Positions 27,803 through 37,000 of a stretch of 64,000 nucleotides of DNA are shown here, piece by piece. Source of the DNA: Symbiodinium kawagutii (taxonomy: Eukaryota; Sar; Dinophyceae; Suessiales; Symbiodiniaceae); the NCBI GenBank assembly GCA_009767595.1, contig VSDK01012368.1, forward strand, positions 246,349 to 310,348, written 5' to 3'. Position 1 is the first letter of the stretch; each line of letters opens with the position of its first letter. The translations under genes and the position numbers were made by a program. Below the pieces are notes generated by a model, which saw nothing but the letters and a program-made list of their open reading frames with translations, searched no databases and was not told the origin of the DNA.

Positions 27803-27862
27803 GCCGCTCCACAACCGCGCAAGCGACGGCGCGAGGACGAAGATGCGCCGATCGTCTCTTAG
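27803..27862 (+). CDS. candidate terminal exon with basic/acidic tail
   Basis: After TTCGAG|GCC it reads AAPQPRKRRREDEDAPIVS and then TAG. PRKRRRE resembles a monopartite nuclear localisation signal (inference). GC content is well above its surroundings, and its phase fits 27366-27428. This would be the 3' end of the gene that follows CRY-DASH. Confidence 0.5.
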   Translation, partial: AAPQPRKRRREDEDAPIVS

Positions 27863-29037
27863 TAGCAGCGACCCGTGAAAGGCACAGCCCGTGGTACCTC
27901 TGCAGCTGTTGGTTGGTATCCCCATTGAAAATGAAATGGGGAATTTGAACTATGATAAAATGCTGAACATGAGTGAACAACACGAGGGTTGAATGGCTTA
28001 ACTATGGTATGAGTTGGTTTAGATTCGCCATTGAACCATAGTTACATCTCTGCCGTGACTGGTAGTTACCTTGGTGACGTTCACTCTGCAGAAGTATTAT
28101 GGGGATTTTCAACTCCCCGGTGGTTTGGCATAGCGTCGGTCTATGCCCAGCTTAATCAAATCTATGATTCATATGCGGTGTGCGGTGTGTCCCATGGGAC
28201 TCACATGGTAGATCACCAGAATCAACGGACTGGTGCTATATCCTTGGATTGACCCTCGCTAGTCAGCATTACCCTTCAGTACCCTTCATTACCCATCCTT
28301 AACCATCATTAACCACCATTGAACCATCACCATGTATCCATCATTTACCCAACATTTGACCAGCATTCAACCACATTAATCAACCATCATGAACCATCAT
28401 TGCTCATTATTAACCAACGCTCACCATCATTGACCATCATTCACCATCAAGTTGCTCTGCCAGTTGTTGGACATGGCTCAGAAGATTTCCTGAAACGGGA
28501 TGATTCCCACTGGATTCGCCATGTTTTTGGTGGTTGATGTGAAATCGCTTACATGGGGTGTGGTTATAAGCTGTGCCATGGCTGATGTTCAAATCATTAA
28601 ACCACCACAATAAAAAAGGGATACTTCCCAGCAATGGTTGATAAGAAAATATATAGAGCCTAACTGTGGGTCGCTTACCGTACACCCTCTAAAAAGCGGT
28701 ATTCCCCAGCAGAAGTGAACTCAACTGTGGATTACACACTATGGTTAAATGGCTCAACTATGTTTATAAGTTAGTTTCGATTCGCCATAGCTGACAACGG
28801 CTGACAAGAACATGTACAGAAGCCCTACAAAAAGTGGTTTGCAACTGCAAAGTGGTGAAAGTTGGTTATGAGACCATGGTAGACGGAGGCCCTTATAGTT
28901 TTTGCAATATCATGTGTGTTCTAACTTGTGTAACAAGACTACTAGGTTATTCTTTCAAAACAAAGTCTGTTAACAGAAAAAGCGGTCCAAACCCCAGGCT
29001 TTGCAACCACCGAATTTTCCCATCAATGCGTGACCCA
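27863..29037. other. mixed sequence between candidate genes
   Basis: C/A-rich low complexity at 28260-28450. A frame at about 28450-28535 reading HGSEDFLKRDDSHWIRHVF is a weak exon candidate. Otherwise nothing recognisable. Confidence 0.4.
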
Positions 29038-29200
29038 AGGCAGCCCGGGGCGGCCGCGGCCGCGGCCGCGGGCGACCAAAGTTGGAACCCAAGGCGAGCG
29101 TCGAGGTCGGATGGGAGCCGGGGTCAGTGGTTCCCATCTCTACCAGCTGATCAGAACGATGGTGGAGAACCTGGCTGTAGATCGCCATGATTCATGGTGA
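29038..29200 (+). CDS. candidate exon with AT-hook-like motif
   Basis: The + frame reads SPGRPRPRPRATKVG, GERRGRMGAG and HLYQLIRTMVENLAVDRHD before TGA at 29198. The Gly-Arg-Pro core resembles an AT-hook, a minor-groove DNA-binding motif. The opposite strand also gives an RPRPRPRP frame because the GGCCGC run is palindromic, so strand is not certain. A related segment recurs three times at 42.4-45.2 kb. Confidence 0.45.
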
Positions 29201-29263
29201 ACCAACGGTAGATTCGAGGGGATAAGTTCACCAACAATAGTAGGGGATGTACCAACTATATAT

Positions 29264-29373
29264 GGTGGTTTCTGAAGATTGGGAAACCCAAAGATGCTTC
29301 GCTATGGTTCGTTTATTACTGTATTCACTCAATAAAGGATGATTTGGGGGTGTCCCTGTTTTGAGAAACACCC
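29264..29373. mobile_element. family B inverted-repeat element
   Basis: Starts GGTGGTTTCTGAAG and ends CCCTGTTTTGAGAAACACCC; the interior GTTTATTACTGTA and GGATGATTTGGGGG are family motifs. Confidence 0.75.
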
Positions 29374-29620
29374 ACGTAGGGAATGCTATGAAATACTGTT
29401 TACCCCGGAGTCACAGCTATGGACCATTGATAATCATGGAACTATAGGTGATCATCATTTGGATCCTTGCTGATGGCTCAAGGATGATTGTGAGCATCAA
29501 CCAGCCACTATGCACCATCAGCAATCAATGATTTGCCAACCATTGACCGTGATTGTACAACCACATCACTATCCATCAATTCAACCAGCACTATCAATTA
29601 AAACCCTGTTAAGCATCGTT
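29374..29620. other. noncoding flank of the retrotransposon
   Basis: C/A-rich low-complexity sequence up to the insertion site; no gene seen. Confidence 0.6.
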
Positions 29621-29625
29621 AAGCA
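29621..29625 (+). repeat. target-site duplication, left (AAGCA)
   Basis: AAGCA directly precedes the 5' LTR and recurs directly after the 3' LTR at 40441-40445. A 5-bp duplication is typical of Copia integrases. Confidence 0.88.
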
Positions 29626-29870
29626 AGTCAAATGGTACCAGCACTGGGTATCACCTTTCATCACCTCTTGATCCGTTGCCTTGGCCCTATGACAGGCTGC
29701 AGCCGTATCCCCTTTTGCCTTGAAGGCATTGACGCTTGCGCGTCTTCGTTCCTTGCCTGTGCACGTAGCCATGAGACATCGCACTGCACTAGCCCGAGGA
29801 AAAGTAGCTGCAGCTGGGAAGTATGTGGTGGCCGACACTGGGAGATGGACTGGGTGGGCCACTTTCAACT
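29626..29870 (+). repeat. 5' LTR
   Basis: 245 bases, from AGTCAAATGG to CTTTCAACT. Identical to 40196-40440 except GGGAGATGG here versus GGAAGATGG there. It contains the first 50 codons of the Gag frame. Confidence 0.95.
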
Positions 29871-32800
29871 TGGTAGCGGAGCCAAGGCTCTGGTGGCTAG
29901 CTACCTTGTTGATTGTGGCACTCGTTGGAGGCGTTGGAGTCGGAGTTGGATGCTGGCTTGGAGGACAGAGTTTGTCTACGACCACGCTGGCCACGACGAC
30001 TACTATCGATGAACAGATCCGACGTGATGCTGACAACGGTGCCGTGAAGCGACGTTCTTTGCCCTCAGGTGAGTCATTCAACATTGGACCGGGTGTTGTG
30101 CTGACTATCCTTGACAATGCTGGAACTATGACAGATGCTTCACTACAATCAACAAGTGCAGACGCCACAGAACGATCTGACCTGGAGGCGGACGGAACTT
30201 CGTTTCGATCTGACCTGGAGACAGACGGAACTTCGTTCCGATCTGACTTTGAGACGGATGGAACTTCGTTTCTGGAACAATGGGCCTTGGTGTCAACGGA
30301 GTCCACGACAGGTGCTTTCGATGATCTGCTGACTGATGAGGAACGTGAGGAGTCGTTCAACAAGTTGTTGGCGACTCAGCTGGAACAGCCTTCGACGCAT
30401 GTTGAGTACCATGCTGACAACGTTGACAGCGATGGGAAGGAACGTGTTGACAGTGGGTTGTTTGATGCAGTGGCCTCATCTTTTCAGTACCTTGCTGGCT
30501 ATTACAACAACAACAATGAGCGGACTTTGCAACCGGATTCGCGCGATGGGATTCAGACGGGTTTGGATTCAGGCGTGTTGATGTTGGCTGGATCGGGTTT
30601 TGAATCAGATGTGACGCATTCGCATGCTCAGTACCCTGCTGGCCATAATCACAACCATGATGCCTCTTCAAAGCCCTTTGATAATCCTGATAATTCGCAC
30701 GACCATGACAATGCTGGCAATCACTACAACAACAATGACAACAGACATAACGTGGGTGTGCTGTTTCGCACATTGAGTCGTTTTTCACTGCATGCTGGAA
30801 AGACGTACAATGCATTCATTGGTGCCTTGGTTCCAAGCCGTGATGTGCTTAATGGTAACCATTGGAATGCTGACTTTCCTCACAACCATGCTGGCAATGA
30901 CAACAATGATGACAAAGCAATGGATGATCACGGAACTGGTTCACAAACAGTGCCTGGTTCTACGGTGCTGCAGTTGTCAGACCCTCGTCAACTGTCCTCG
31001 CTGACTGAAAGGAAGACTCGTGGTCTGCGAGTTTTCAGTTGGAGCACCAAGCACAAATTGTCCATTGTGTTGATTCTGCTGGGAACCATTTCTGTGTGCA
31101 CCTTCGTTGGTGCCATGTATCCAGGACCTCGACAACGTGGTCATGGCGGTGGAGGGATGGGACCAACAGGATACCATGATATCGGAGCTGCTACTCTGAA
31201 AACGCCACCTGCTTGGTCGCATGAGCAGTCGCATCTGTATTCGTTGAGAGCATGGATATCAGATGTGATTCTCTGGTCGGCGGCAACAGATCTTGAAGTG
31301 GAGCGACAGGCAGCTGCTGTTGCCCTCCAGATAACTGGAACTGCAAGAGATCTCATCAGGGAGATCCCCGCAGGACACCTTCGAGATGGCGTGATGGAGC
31401 AAGGTGGCCATGTGACTGGTTTGATGCTGTTGTGTCGTACCCTGGCTGCTCACTATGCACCTTTGGAGTCGGAGATTCAGACCCGTGCCATGTCTGAGTT
31501 GATGAGCTTCAGCAGGATGAGTGGTGAGTCATGTGACTCCAGCCTGACCAGGTTTGAAGTCCTTCGTCATCGAGCTGCGCAGCGTGGTGGCATGTTCATG
31601 AACACAACTGCCTTGTCGTACCTTTTGCTGAATGGTTTACGGTTGAGGCCAGAGCAGTGGGAACGTGCCTTGATTCCCACGGACGGTGAACTGCCAGCTA
31701 CTGATGCGGCTTACCAGCAGCTGGTGGAACGCCTGCGTAGGATAGGTCGCATGCAGGAGGGACATTTCAATCCACCATGGAAGCAAGGAGCCACAGGTGA
31801 CATCGGACAGTATCACTTCTTTCCGACGTTTGACCAACAGCATCCGATTCCTGGAACAGGCATAGGTGATCACCATGAGACGTACTATGGTGGTGGGGCT
31901 GTGTATCAACCTGTGCCGCAGCAGCCTCCGCAACACCCAGTTGCGCCAAGTGACATGCCTGCATCCAGTGGTTTGCTAGGTGGTGTGCAGACGTTTGCAA
32001 GCATTCCTTTTGAGATGGAGGAAAACCAGTGTTGTAGGTGTGGTATGTACTATGCTGATGACGAGTTCTCATCTGCAACAGATAGTGATGATGGGGGTGA
32101 TGATTCCGAAGCTGCCCAACTGTATGCCCATTATGATAGTGATCCTTCAATGCTTGGTAATGTGTTGTATGGTGAATATCTTTTGGCAAAGCAAAGGTGG
32201 CGTAGGTTTTCTGGGAGACCTCCTAGAAGATACCGTAAGTACCACAACAATCGCTATCGCCATCAGTACTCCCAACAAAGGTTGCAACGGTATGGAAGAA
32301 CATATGCTTCATTCCTGCCTCCCAATGCATTCGCTGCACATCGTGGTCCAGGTGGTGTCCAGAACAAAGGTGGTGGTAAAGGTGGTGGCAAAACCAAGGG
32401 TCGTCAAAATCCCCGTGGTAAAGATGGTCAGCCGTTGAAATGCCATCGTTGTGGTGCCACAGATCACCTGATCAAGAACTGCCCTCGTCCAGATGCCAGT
32501 GGTTCCAGTGGGAAAGGTGCTATGTCATCCAGTGCATTAGCCATGGTCAGTTATGGTGGTGGTTATGGTGTTGGTTCAACAAACCAATTGCAGTTCTACA
32601 CGAAAGGAATCGGTAGTCCCAGTTCCTTTTCTGGTGATCCTTTGAACCTCTTGGGATCCAAAAGAGCTAGCAGTGTGGTTGATGATTTGGAATCACTGCA
32701 AAGTGTGTCTTCAAGTCGAAGGCGCACCGAAACCAAATCAACACAGGAACAACCAGCAGTGGATTACAGCAGCAATCCAGCGCCAAGGTATCCACCACCA

Positions 32801-34063
32801 CCACAGCCTGCGCCAACATTGCAGGAAGTGCAGTCCCGTGCCAGTGAAAACACCGAAGTATGGACATCCTTCACAACTGGTTTTGCTGTGCCTTCCGATG
32901 ATGGTCGCTCTCAGGCCAGTGATCCTGGAGTAAGAGGAGTAAGCACAACCAATGCATCCGGTGGTAGGACATCACAGTGGGCCGATCTCCAAGCATTGGC
33001 CAAACAGAAGTCACAGTCCATGCCATCAAGTCCAAAGCGTTCGCAGTCAAGCACTAGACAAGCTCGTGAAGAAAGGACTGCGCATCAGAACAGGGTACGT
33101 GAAGCAACAACTTTGCAGTTGGCCGATTTGTTGCATAAGGTGCCTGGTGGTCAGCCCAGTTCTGGGTACAACACATGGTGGGAATTGTATGAACATCTCA
33201 CGCATGACAACCGCACCGTGTTCCACTCAGCACGCACTGTCACTAATGATGGACGCATCGGACTATTGGTTGATCCAGGAGCGCACGACAATTTAGTCGG
33301 CGAACACACAATGCAATTGTTGGAGCGACAACTGCAAGCACCAAGTCGCATGAAGCGCCTGGATTCACAGCTGGTGGTATCGGGAGTTGGTAAAGAAAGC
33401 CAAACTGCACAGTATGCAAGATCTGTCAGTTTTGGTGTTCCTTTGAACGGAGAAGACACAGCGTTTCCATCTGAATATACAGCTCCGGTCATACCCAATT
33501 CTCGACTACCTCCTCTTCTGGGTTTGAAATCCTTGACATCCAAGCGAGCAATACTTGATGTGTACGGAAAACTCCTTATATTGCCCGGCCAGGGCGGTGT
33601 AGAGATGAGATGCTCGCCTGGCACTCAAGTGATTCCTTTGGATGTCGCAGAATCAGGACACCTGTTGGTACCAGTGATGCCTGACCCAGGAGATCCACCA
33701 GACCCAACAGATGCTCCACCTGAGTGGAGAGGACATGAAGCTGCCCACAGTGCCAGGAGAGGAAGAACAGTGAACCCAGCATTAGCGACAGATACCGCCA
33801 ATTGGAGGCCAAGGCTGAATTTCCCGACGTCGGTTCGTGAATGCCGTTCGGTTTCCCCTCGCATATATGAGCCTCGACAGCTGCGTGGAAACTTTGTCCG
33901 TGAAGGTGATCGCATTCGAACCGGATCCATGCCTCCTGAAACCACGGTGACACATATGCCAGGGTTTGGTCGTGAACGTTCCAGACCAAGAGATGAGAGG
34001 TCCACCGGTGCCACTGCCACACGTAGTACCGGTAGTCATGCTGCTGCTAGCACCCGACGCTAG
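29720..34063 (+). CDS. Gag-protease polyprotein with two hydrophobic segments
   Basis: 1447 codons, stop TAG at 34061. Residues 1-50 are encoded in the LTR; a later start is possible. Residues about 57-80 (LWWLATLLIVALVGGVGVGV) and 445-466 (LSIVLILLGTISVCTFVGAM) look like membrane spans, unusual for a Copia Gag. Three 33-bp repeats at 30174-30272 encode SDLETDGTSFR. An Asn/His/Asp-rich stretch precedes the second span. Residues about 510-655 are helical and Gag-like. A CCHC zinc knuckle (CHRCGATDHLIKNC) starts at residue 908. An aspartic protease motif, LLVDPGAHDNLVG, has its Asp at about 1185. The protein would package element RNA and cleave the polyprotein. The frame is intact. Confidence 0.9.
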   Translation: MKALTLARLRSLPVHVAMRHRTALARGKVAAAGKYVVADTGRWTGWATFNLVAEPRLWWLATLLIVALVGGVGVGVGCWLGGQSLSTTTLATTTTIDEQIRRDADNGAVKRRSLPSGESFNIGPGVVLTILDNAGTMTDASLQSTSADATERSDLEADGTSFRSDLETDGTSFRSDFETDGTSFLEQWALVSTESTTGAFDDLLTDEEREESFNKLLATQLEQPSTHVEYHADNVDSDGKERVDSGLFDAVASSFQYLAGYYNNNNERTLQPDSRDGIQTGLDSGVLMLAGSGFESDVTHSHAQYPAGHNHNHDASSKPFDNPDNSHDHDNAGNHYNNNDNRHNVGVLFRTLSRFSLHAGKTYNAFIGALVPSRDVLNGNHWNADFPHNHAGNDNNDDKAMDDHGTGSQTVPGSTVLQLSDPRQLSSLTERKTRGLRVFSWSTKHKLSIVLILLGTISVCTFVGAMYPGPRQRGHGGGGMGPTGYHDIGAATLKTPPAWSHEQSHLYSLRAWISDVILWSAATDLEVERQAAAVALQITGTARDLIREIPAGHLRDGVMEQGGHVTGLMLLCRTLAAHYAPLESEIQTRAMSELMSFSRMSGESCDSSLTRFEVLRHRAAQRGGMFMNTTALSYLLLNGLRLRPEQWERALIPTDGELPATDAAYQQLVERLRRIGRMQEGHFNPPWKQGATGDIGQYHFFPTFDQQHPIPGTGIGDHHETYYGGGAVYQPVPQQPPQHPVAPSDMPASSGLLGGVQTFASIPFEMEENQCCRCGMYYADDEFSSATDSDDGGDDSEAAQLYAHYDSDPSMLGNVLYGEYLLAKQRWRRFSGRPPRRYRKYHNNRYRHQYSQQRLQRYGRTYASFLPPNAFAAHRGPGGVQNKGGGKGGGKTKGRQNPRGKDGQPLKCHRCGATDHLIKNCPRPDASGSSGKGAMSSSALAMVSYGGGYGVGSTNQLQFYTKGIGSPSSFSGDPLNLLGSKRASSVVDDLESLQSVSSSRRRTETKSTQEQPAVDYSSNPAPRYPPPPQPAPTLQEVQSRASENTEVWTSFTTGFAVPSDDGRSQASDPGVRGVSTTNASGGRTSQWADLQALAKQKSQSMPSSPKRSQSSTRQAREERTAHQNRVREATTLQLADLLHKVPGGQPSSGYNTWWELYEHLTHDNRTVFHSARTVTNDGRIGLLVDPGAHDNLVGEHTMQLLERQLQAPSRMKRLDSQLVVSGVGKESQTAQYARSVSFGVPLNGEDTAFPSEYTAPVIPNSRLPPLLGLKSLTSKRAILDVYGKLLILPGQGGVEMRCSPGTQVIPLDVAESGHLLVPVMPDPGDPPDPTDAPPEWRGHEAAHSARRGRTVNPALATDTANWRPRLNFPTSVRECRSVSPRIYEPRQLRGNFVREGDRIRTGSMPPETTVTHMPGFGRERSRPRDERSTGATATRSTGSHAAASTRR
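29871..29883 (+). promoter_or_regulatory. primer-binding site
   Basis: TGGTAGCGGAGCC begins at the base after the LTR. It resembles the complement of the 3' end of eukaryotic initiator tRNA-Met (TGGTA.C.GAG), the usual Copia primer. Confidence 0.75.
30174..30272 (+). repeat. three 33-bp in-frame repeats in Gag
   Basis: Three copies starting GATCTGAC..GGA(G)GC/ACGGA, each encoding 11 residues of the SDLETDGTSFR type, in the N-terminal part of the Gag frame. Confidence 0.9.
34051..34063 (+). promoter_or_regulatory. Gag/Pol 13-nt frame overlap
   Basis: The -1 frame is open from 34051, and the Gag stop TAG is at 34061-34063. No classical slippery heptamer (X XXY YYZ) lies in this window. TAG overlaps GTG by one base (TAGTG), which could allow reinitiation at a non-AUG codon. 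The mechanism is unknown. Confidence 0.5.
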
Positions 34064-37000
34064 TGTTGAATTCAGGCAGTGCTTCAGTTGCAACAAACAG
34101 CACTGCCATGCATGAAGTGCATGAGCCGACAGAAACGTTGTTGGCCAGTCAAGTGAGTTGTGGGTCATGGGTTCTATCGGATCAAAGCGGCCAGCGCCAA
34201 AAGCTGTTGCAGATTCATGGATTTGGTCCTGTTACTGCCATCTTTCATGATTTGCATTCTCGAGGACGCTATCATCGCTTAGCAGACGAACTTGATAGCA
34301 CCACTCCAAACCTGCTGTGGGTGCGTCTTGCTGGACCAGCATGCGGCTCAGGTAACCGCCGAGATGACAAGAGGGCTGTTCACTTGAGTATGCTGATTCA
34401 CAAACAATTGGCAGCAGGAAGACATGTGGTCGTTGAAGGTAACGTTCGTTCTCAAGGCTGGAATCTGAAAGCCATCTCCGATCTTGAGCCCACTCTTCAT
34501 GAGACATTGCATGCTTGGTGTAGGCATCAGAATACAGATGATGATGCATGTAATGCCTGCACTAGAATTCTTTCGAATTTATCCCTTGCTGAAAGTAGTC
34601 AATGTATGTGCCCAGCTGAACGCGCACATTACACCAGCAAGCAACTTGCTGACTCACAGGGGATTGAAGCAGCCGTGCTCCTAGACGTGATTCGTCAGGT
34701 TGCGACACTAGCCAACGCTCGTGACAGACAACCTGAGTCAAATCCCAACAAGCTGACTGCCTTGCTAGCCCAGTCGCCTGGGCAATCAATAGCTAGGAAT
34801 AAGAAGTCATATAACAAACCCTCTAAGCAGACAACACCGAATAAGGTTGTTCACTTCCAAGATGAACTGCATAATGCCCAACTTGATAAGACAACTCTCT
34901 CATTTCCAACCGAACAAGCTGAGAGACAGAAGGAACGCAAGAAGTTAGGACATGTAGCAAAGAAGCGAAAGCATCAAGTTGAGCAGCATGTTGACGATTG
35001 TGGCGAAGATCTTTCAAGCATTCGTGTTACTGCCGATGAAGTTGCAGCATTCGCCAAATCTCAACAGGCTGAAGTGAACATCTCAGATTGGGAACATGCG
35101 TTGCATATGTTTGTTTCCTCCTTTAGTTATCATGCCGACATAGATAAACCTTCCTCACAACCATCACTTGCTGAGTCTACCACATTTCATAATGAAGTTC
35201 AGTCATTCCTCCAGACACATCCAAAGCATGTGCACGTGTGTGAGTTGTTTGGTGGTGAAGGACTGACATCGACTATGTGTGCTAGAATCTTCGGGTTGAC
35301 CAAAGGACAAAACTTTGAGCTTAAACTTGGTGTTGATCTAAATTCTCTCTCCGGACGTAACTATGTGATTCAATACCTTAATGAGTTCAAACCTGATGTA
35401 GTCATCATGGCTCCTCCATGTACTGGCTTTGGTCCCTGGAGTCATCTCAATAAAGTGATCAATCCCGAATCCGTAGTTGCTGCCGAAAGTGTAGGAGTGC
35501 CACTTGCCGACTTGTGTGCAAAGATCGTCCAGATTCAACTTGACGGTAAACGGCATTGTATTCTTGAGCAGCCTCGTAATAGTACCTTGTTCACCTTGCC
35601 TTCATGGAAGAAAATCATGCCGAAACTCTTTGAAGCTGTGTGTGATCAATGCTATTTCGGATTAAAAGATGACAAACAAACCTTTCTCAAGAAACCAACA
35701 AAGTTTGTTGCCACAGATCCCATTCTTTTGAAACATGTTTCAGATAAGTTTTGCCGTGGTAATCATCCTCATGGTAAGGTTACTTCAACTGCAGAGAAGT
35801 GGCCGCCTGCCTTGTGTAAAGCTCTTGCCATGGGCATTTGGGATTTGTTAAGCCAACATGTAGAGACGTATGTAAGCCAATTGTACTATCCAGAATGGAC
35901 ATGCCCTGGTTGCAAAGGTCACCAAAGAAGAGATGATCCTCGTCATGTGCGTGATGACACTTGCAAGTTTAAAGATGATCTGACTGCAGATTGGAAGTGC
36001 CCTGCTTGTGTTAAGAACAGACATAGGTCAGATACCACGCACACTCTGGGCCCTGATTGCCGTTGGGCAGTTGCGTCCACTCGCGATGGAGGTGGAAAGC
36101 CCAGAAAGGGTCATCATCCTAGAGATCCTTCAATCAAGGCAGCTGTTGAACCAACAGCTCAACTCAAAAGAGATAAAGCCGAGGCACTTGAACGCGATCT
36201 TGAAGAACTTGTGGATAAAAGATTAGGAGCTGGACCATCCTCAGGTGTTGAAGATGATTATGTGCCCGAAGGCTTTGAAGAACTACCAGATGCGGCTAAG
36301 GAATCATCTGCGTCATCCAAAAGCTCGCCATCTAAACCAAGAAAATTTTCAGTGTCTTCTGAAGCTCAGGCTGGAAGGGATGACATTGAAGCAGCTCTTG
36401 ATGCCGAGATAGAAAAGGGTGAAGCAGAGGATCCAGCTGCTAGTGTTGAAGCCCCACCAGACTGGAGCCGATTTGATCTTGGTACGTCGTTGCAGTTACT
36501 CAGAAGCAGCCGTCCTGGAGTTGTTAGACGTACCTTGCGTAAGCTTCACATTCGTTGGTATCATGCTCCTGCCCGTCGAATGTCGACACTGCTCCACGCC
36601 GCAGGAGTGCCATCAAGTGTGGTTAATCTAGTTGGTGATATAGTTTCAACATGTGAAATCTGCCGAGCATGGGCGAGACCTGGAGCTCGTGCTATAACAT
36701 CCAGTCGACTTCCAGAAAGATTCAACCAAGAAATTGAAATGGATTTGTTGTTCATTGGATCGCACGTCATAGTTCACTTGATTGATCGATGCATCCGTTG
36801 GTCAGTCGCAGTCAAGGTGCCAGATCGCAGCACTGAATCTCTCTTGGCCGCGCTTCGAACTCACTGGGTGCATCAGTATGGTGCTCCTGGTTGCCTCATA
36901 TCAGATCAGGAAGGTGGACTTAATGAGAAATCATCCGCAATCCTTGAAGAGATAGGAACTACACTGCATTTCAAAGCGAAGTTTCAGCATGCTCCCATCG

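Noticed and set aside
29581-34168. Minus-strand open frames across the LTR and Gag region
   Set aside because: They mirror the intact sense frames of the retrotransposon and have no motifs of their own.
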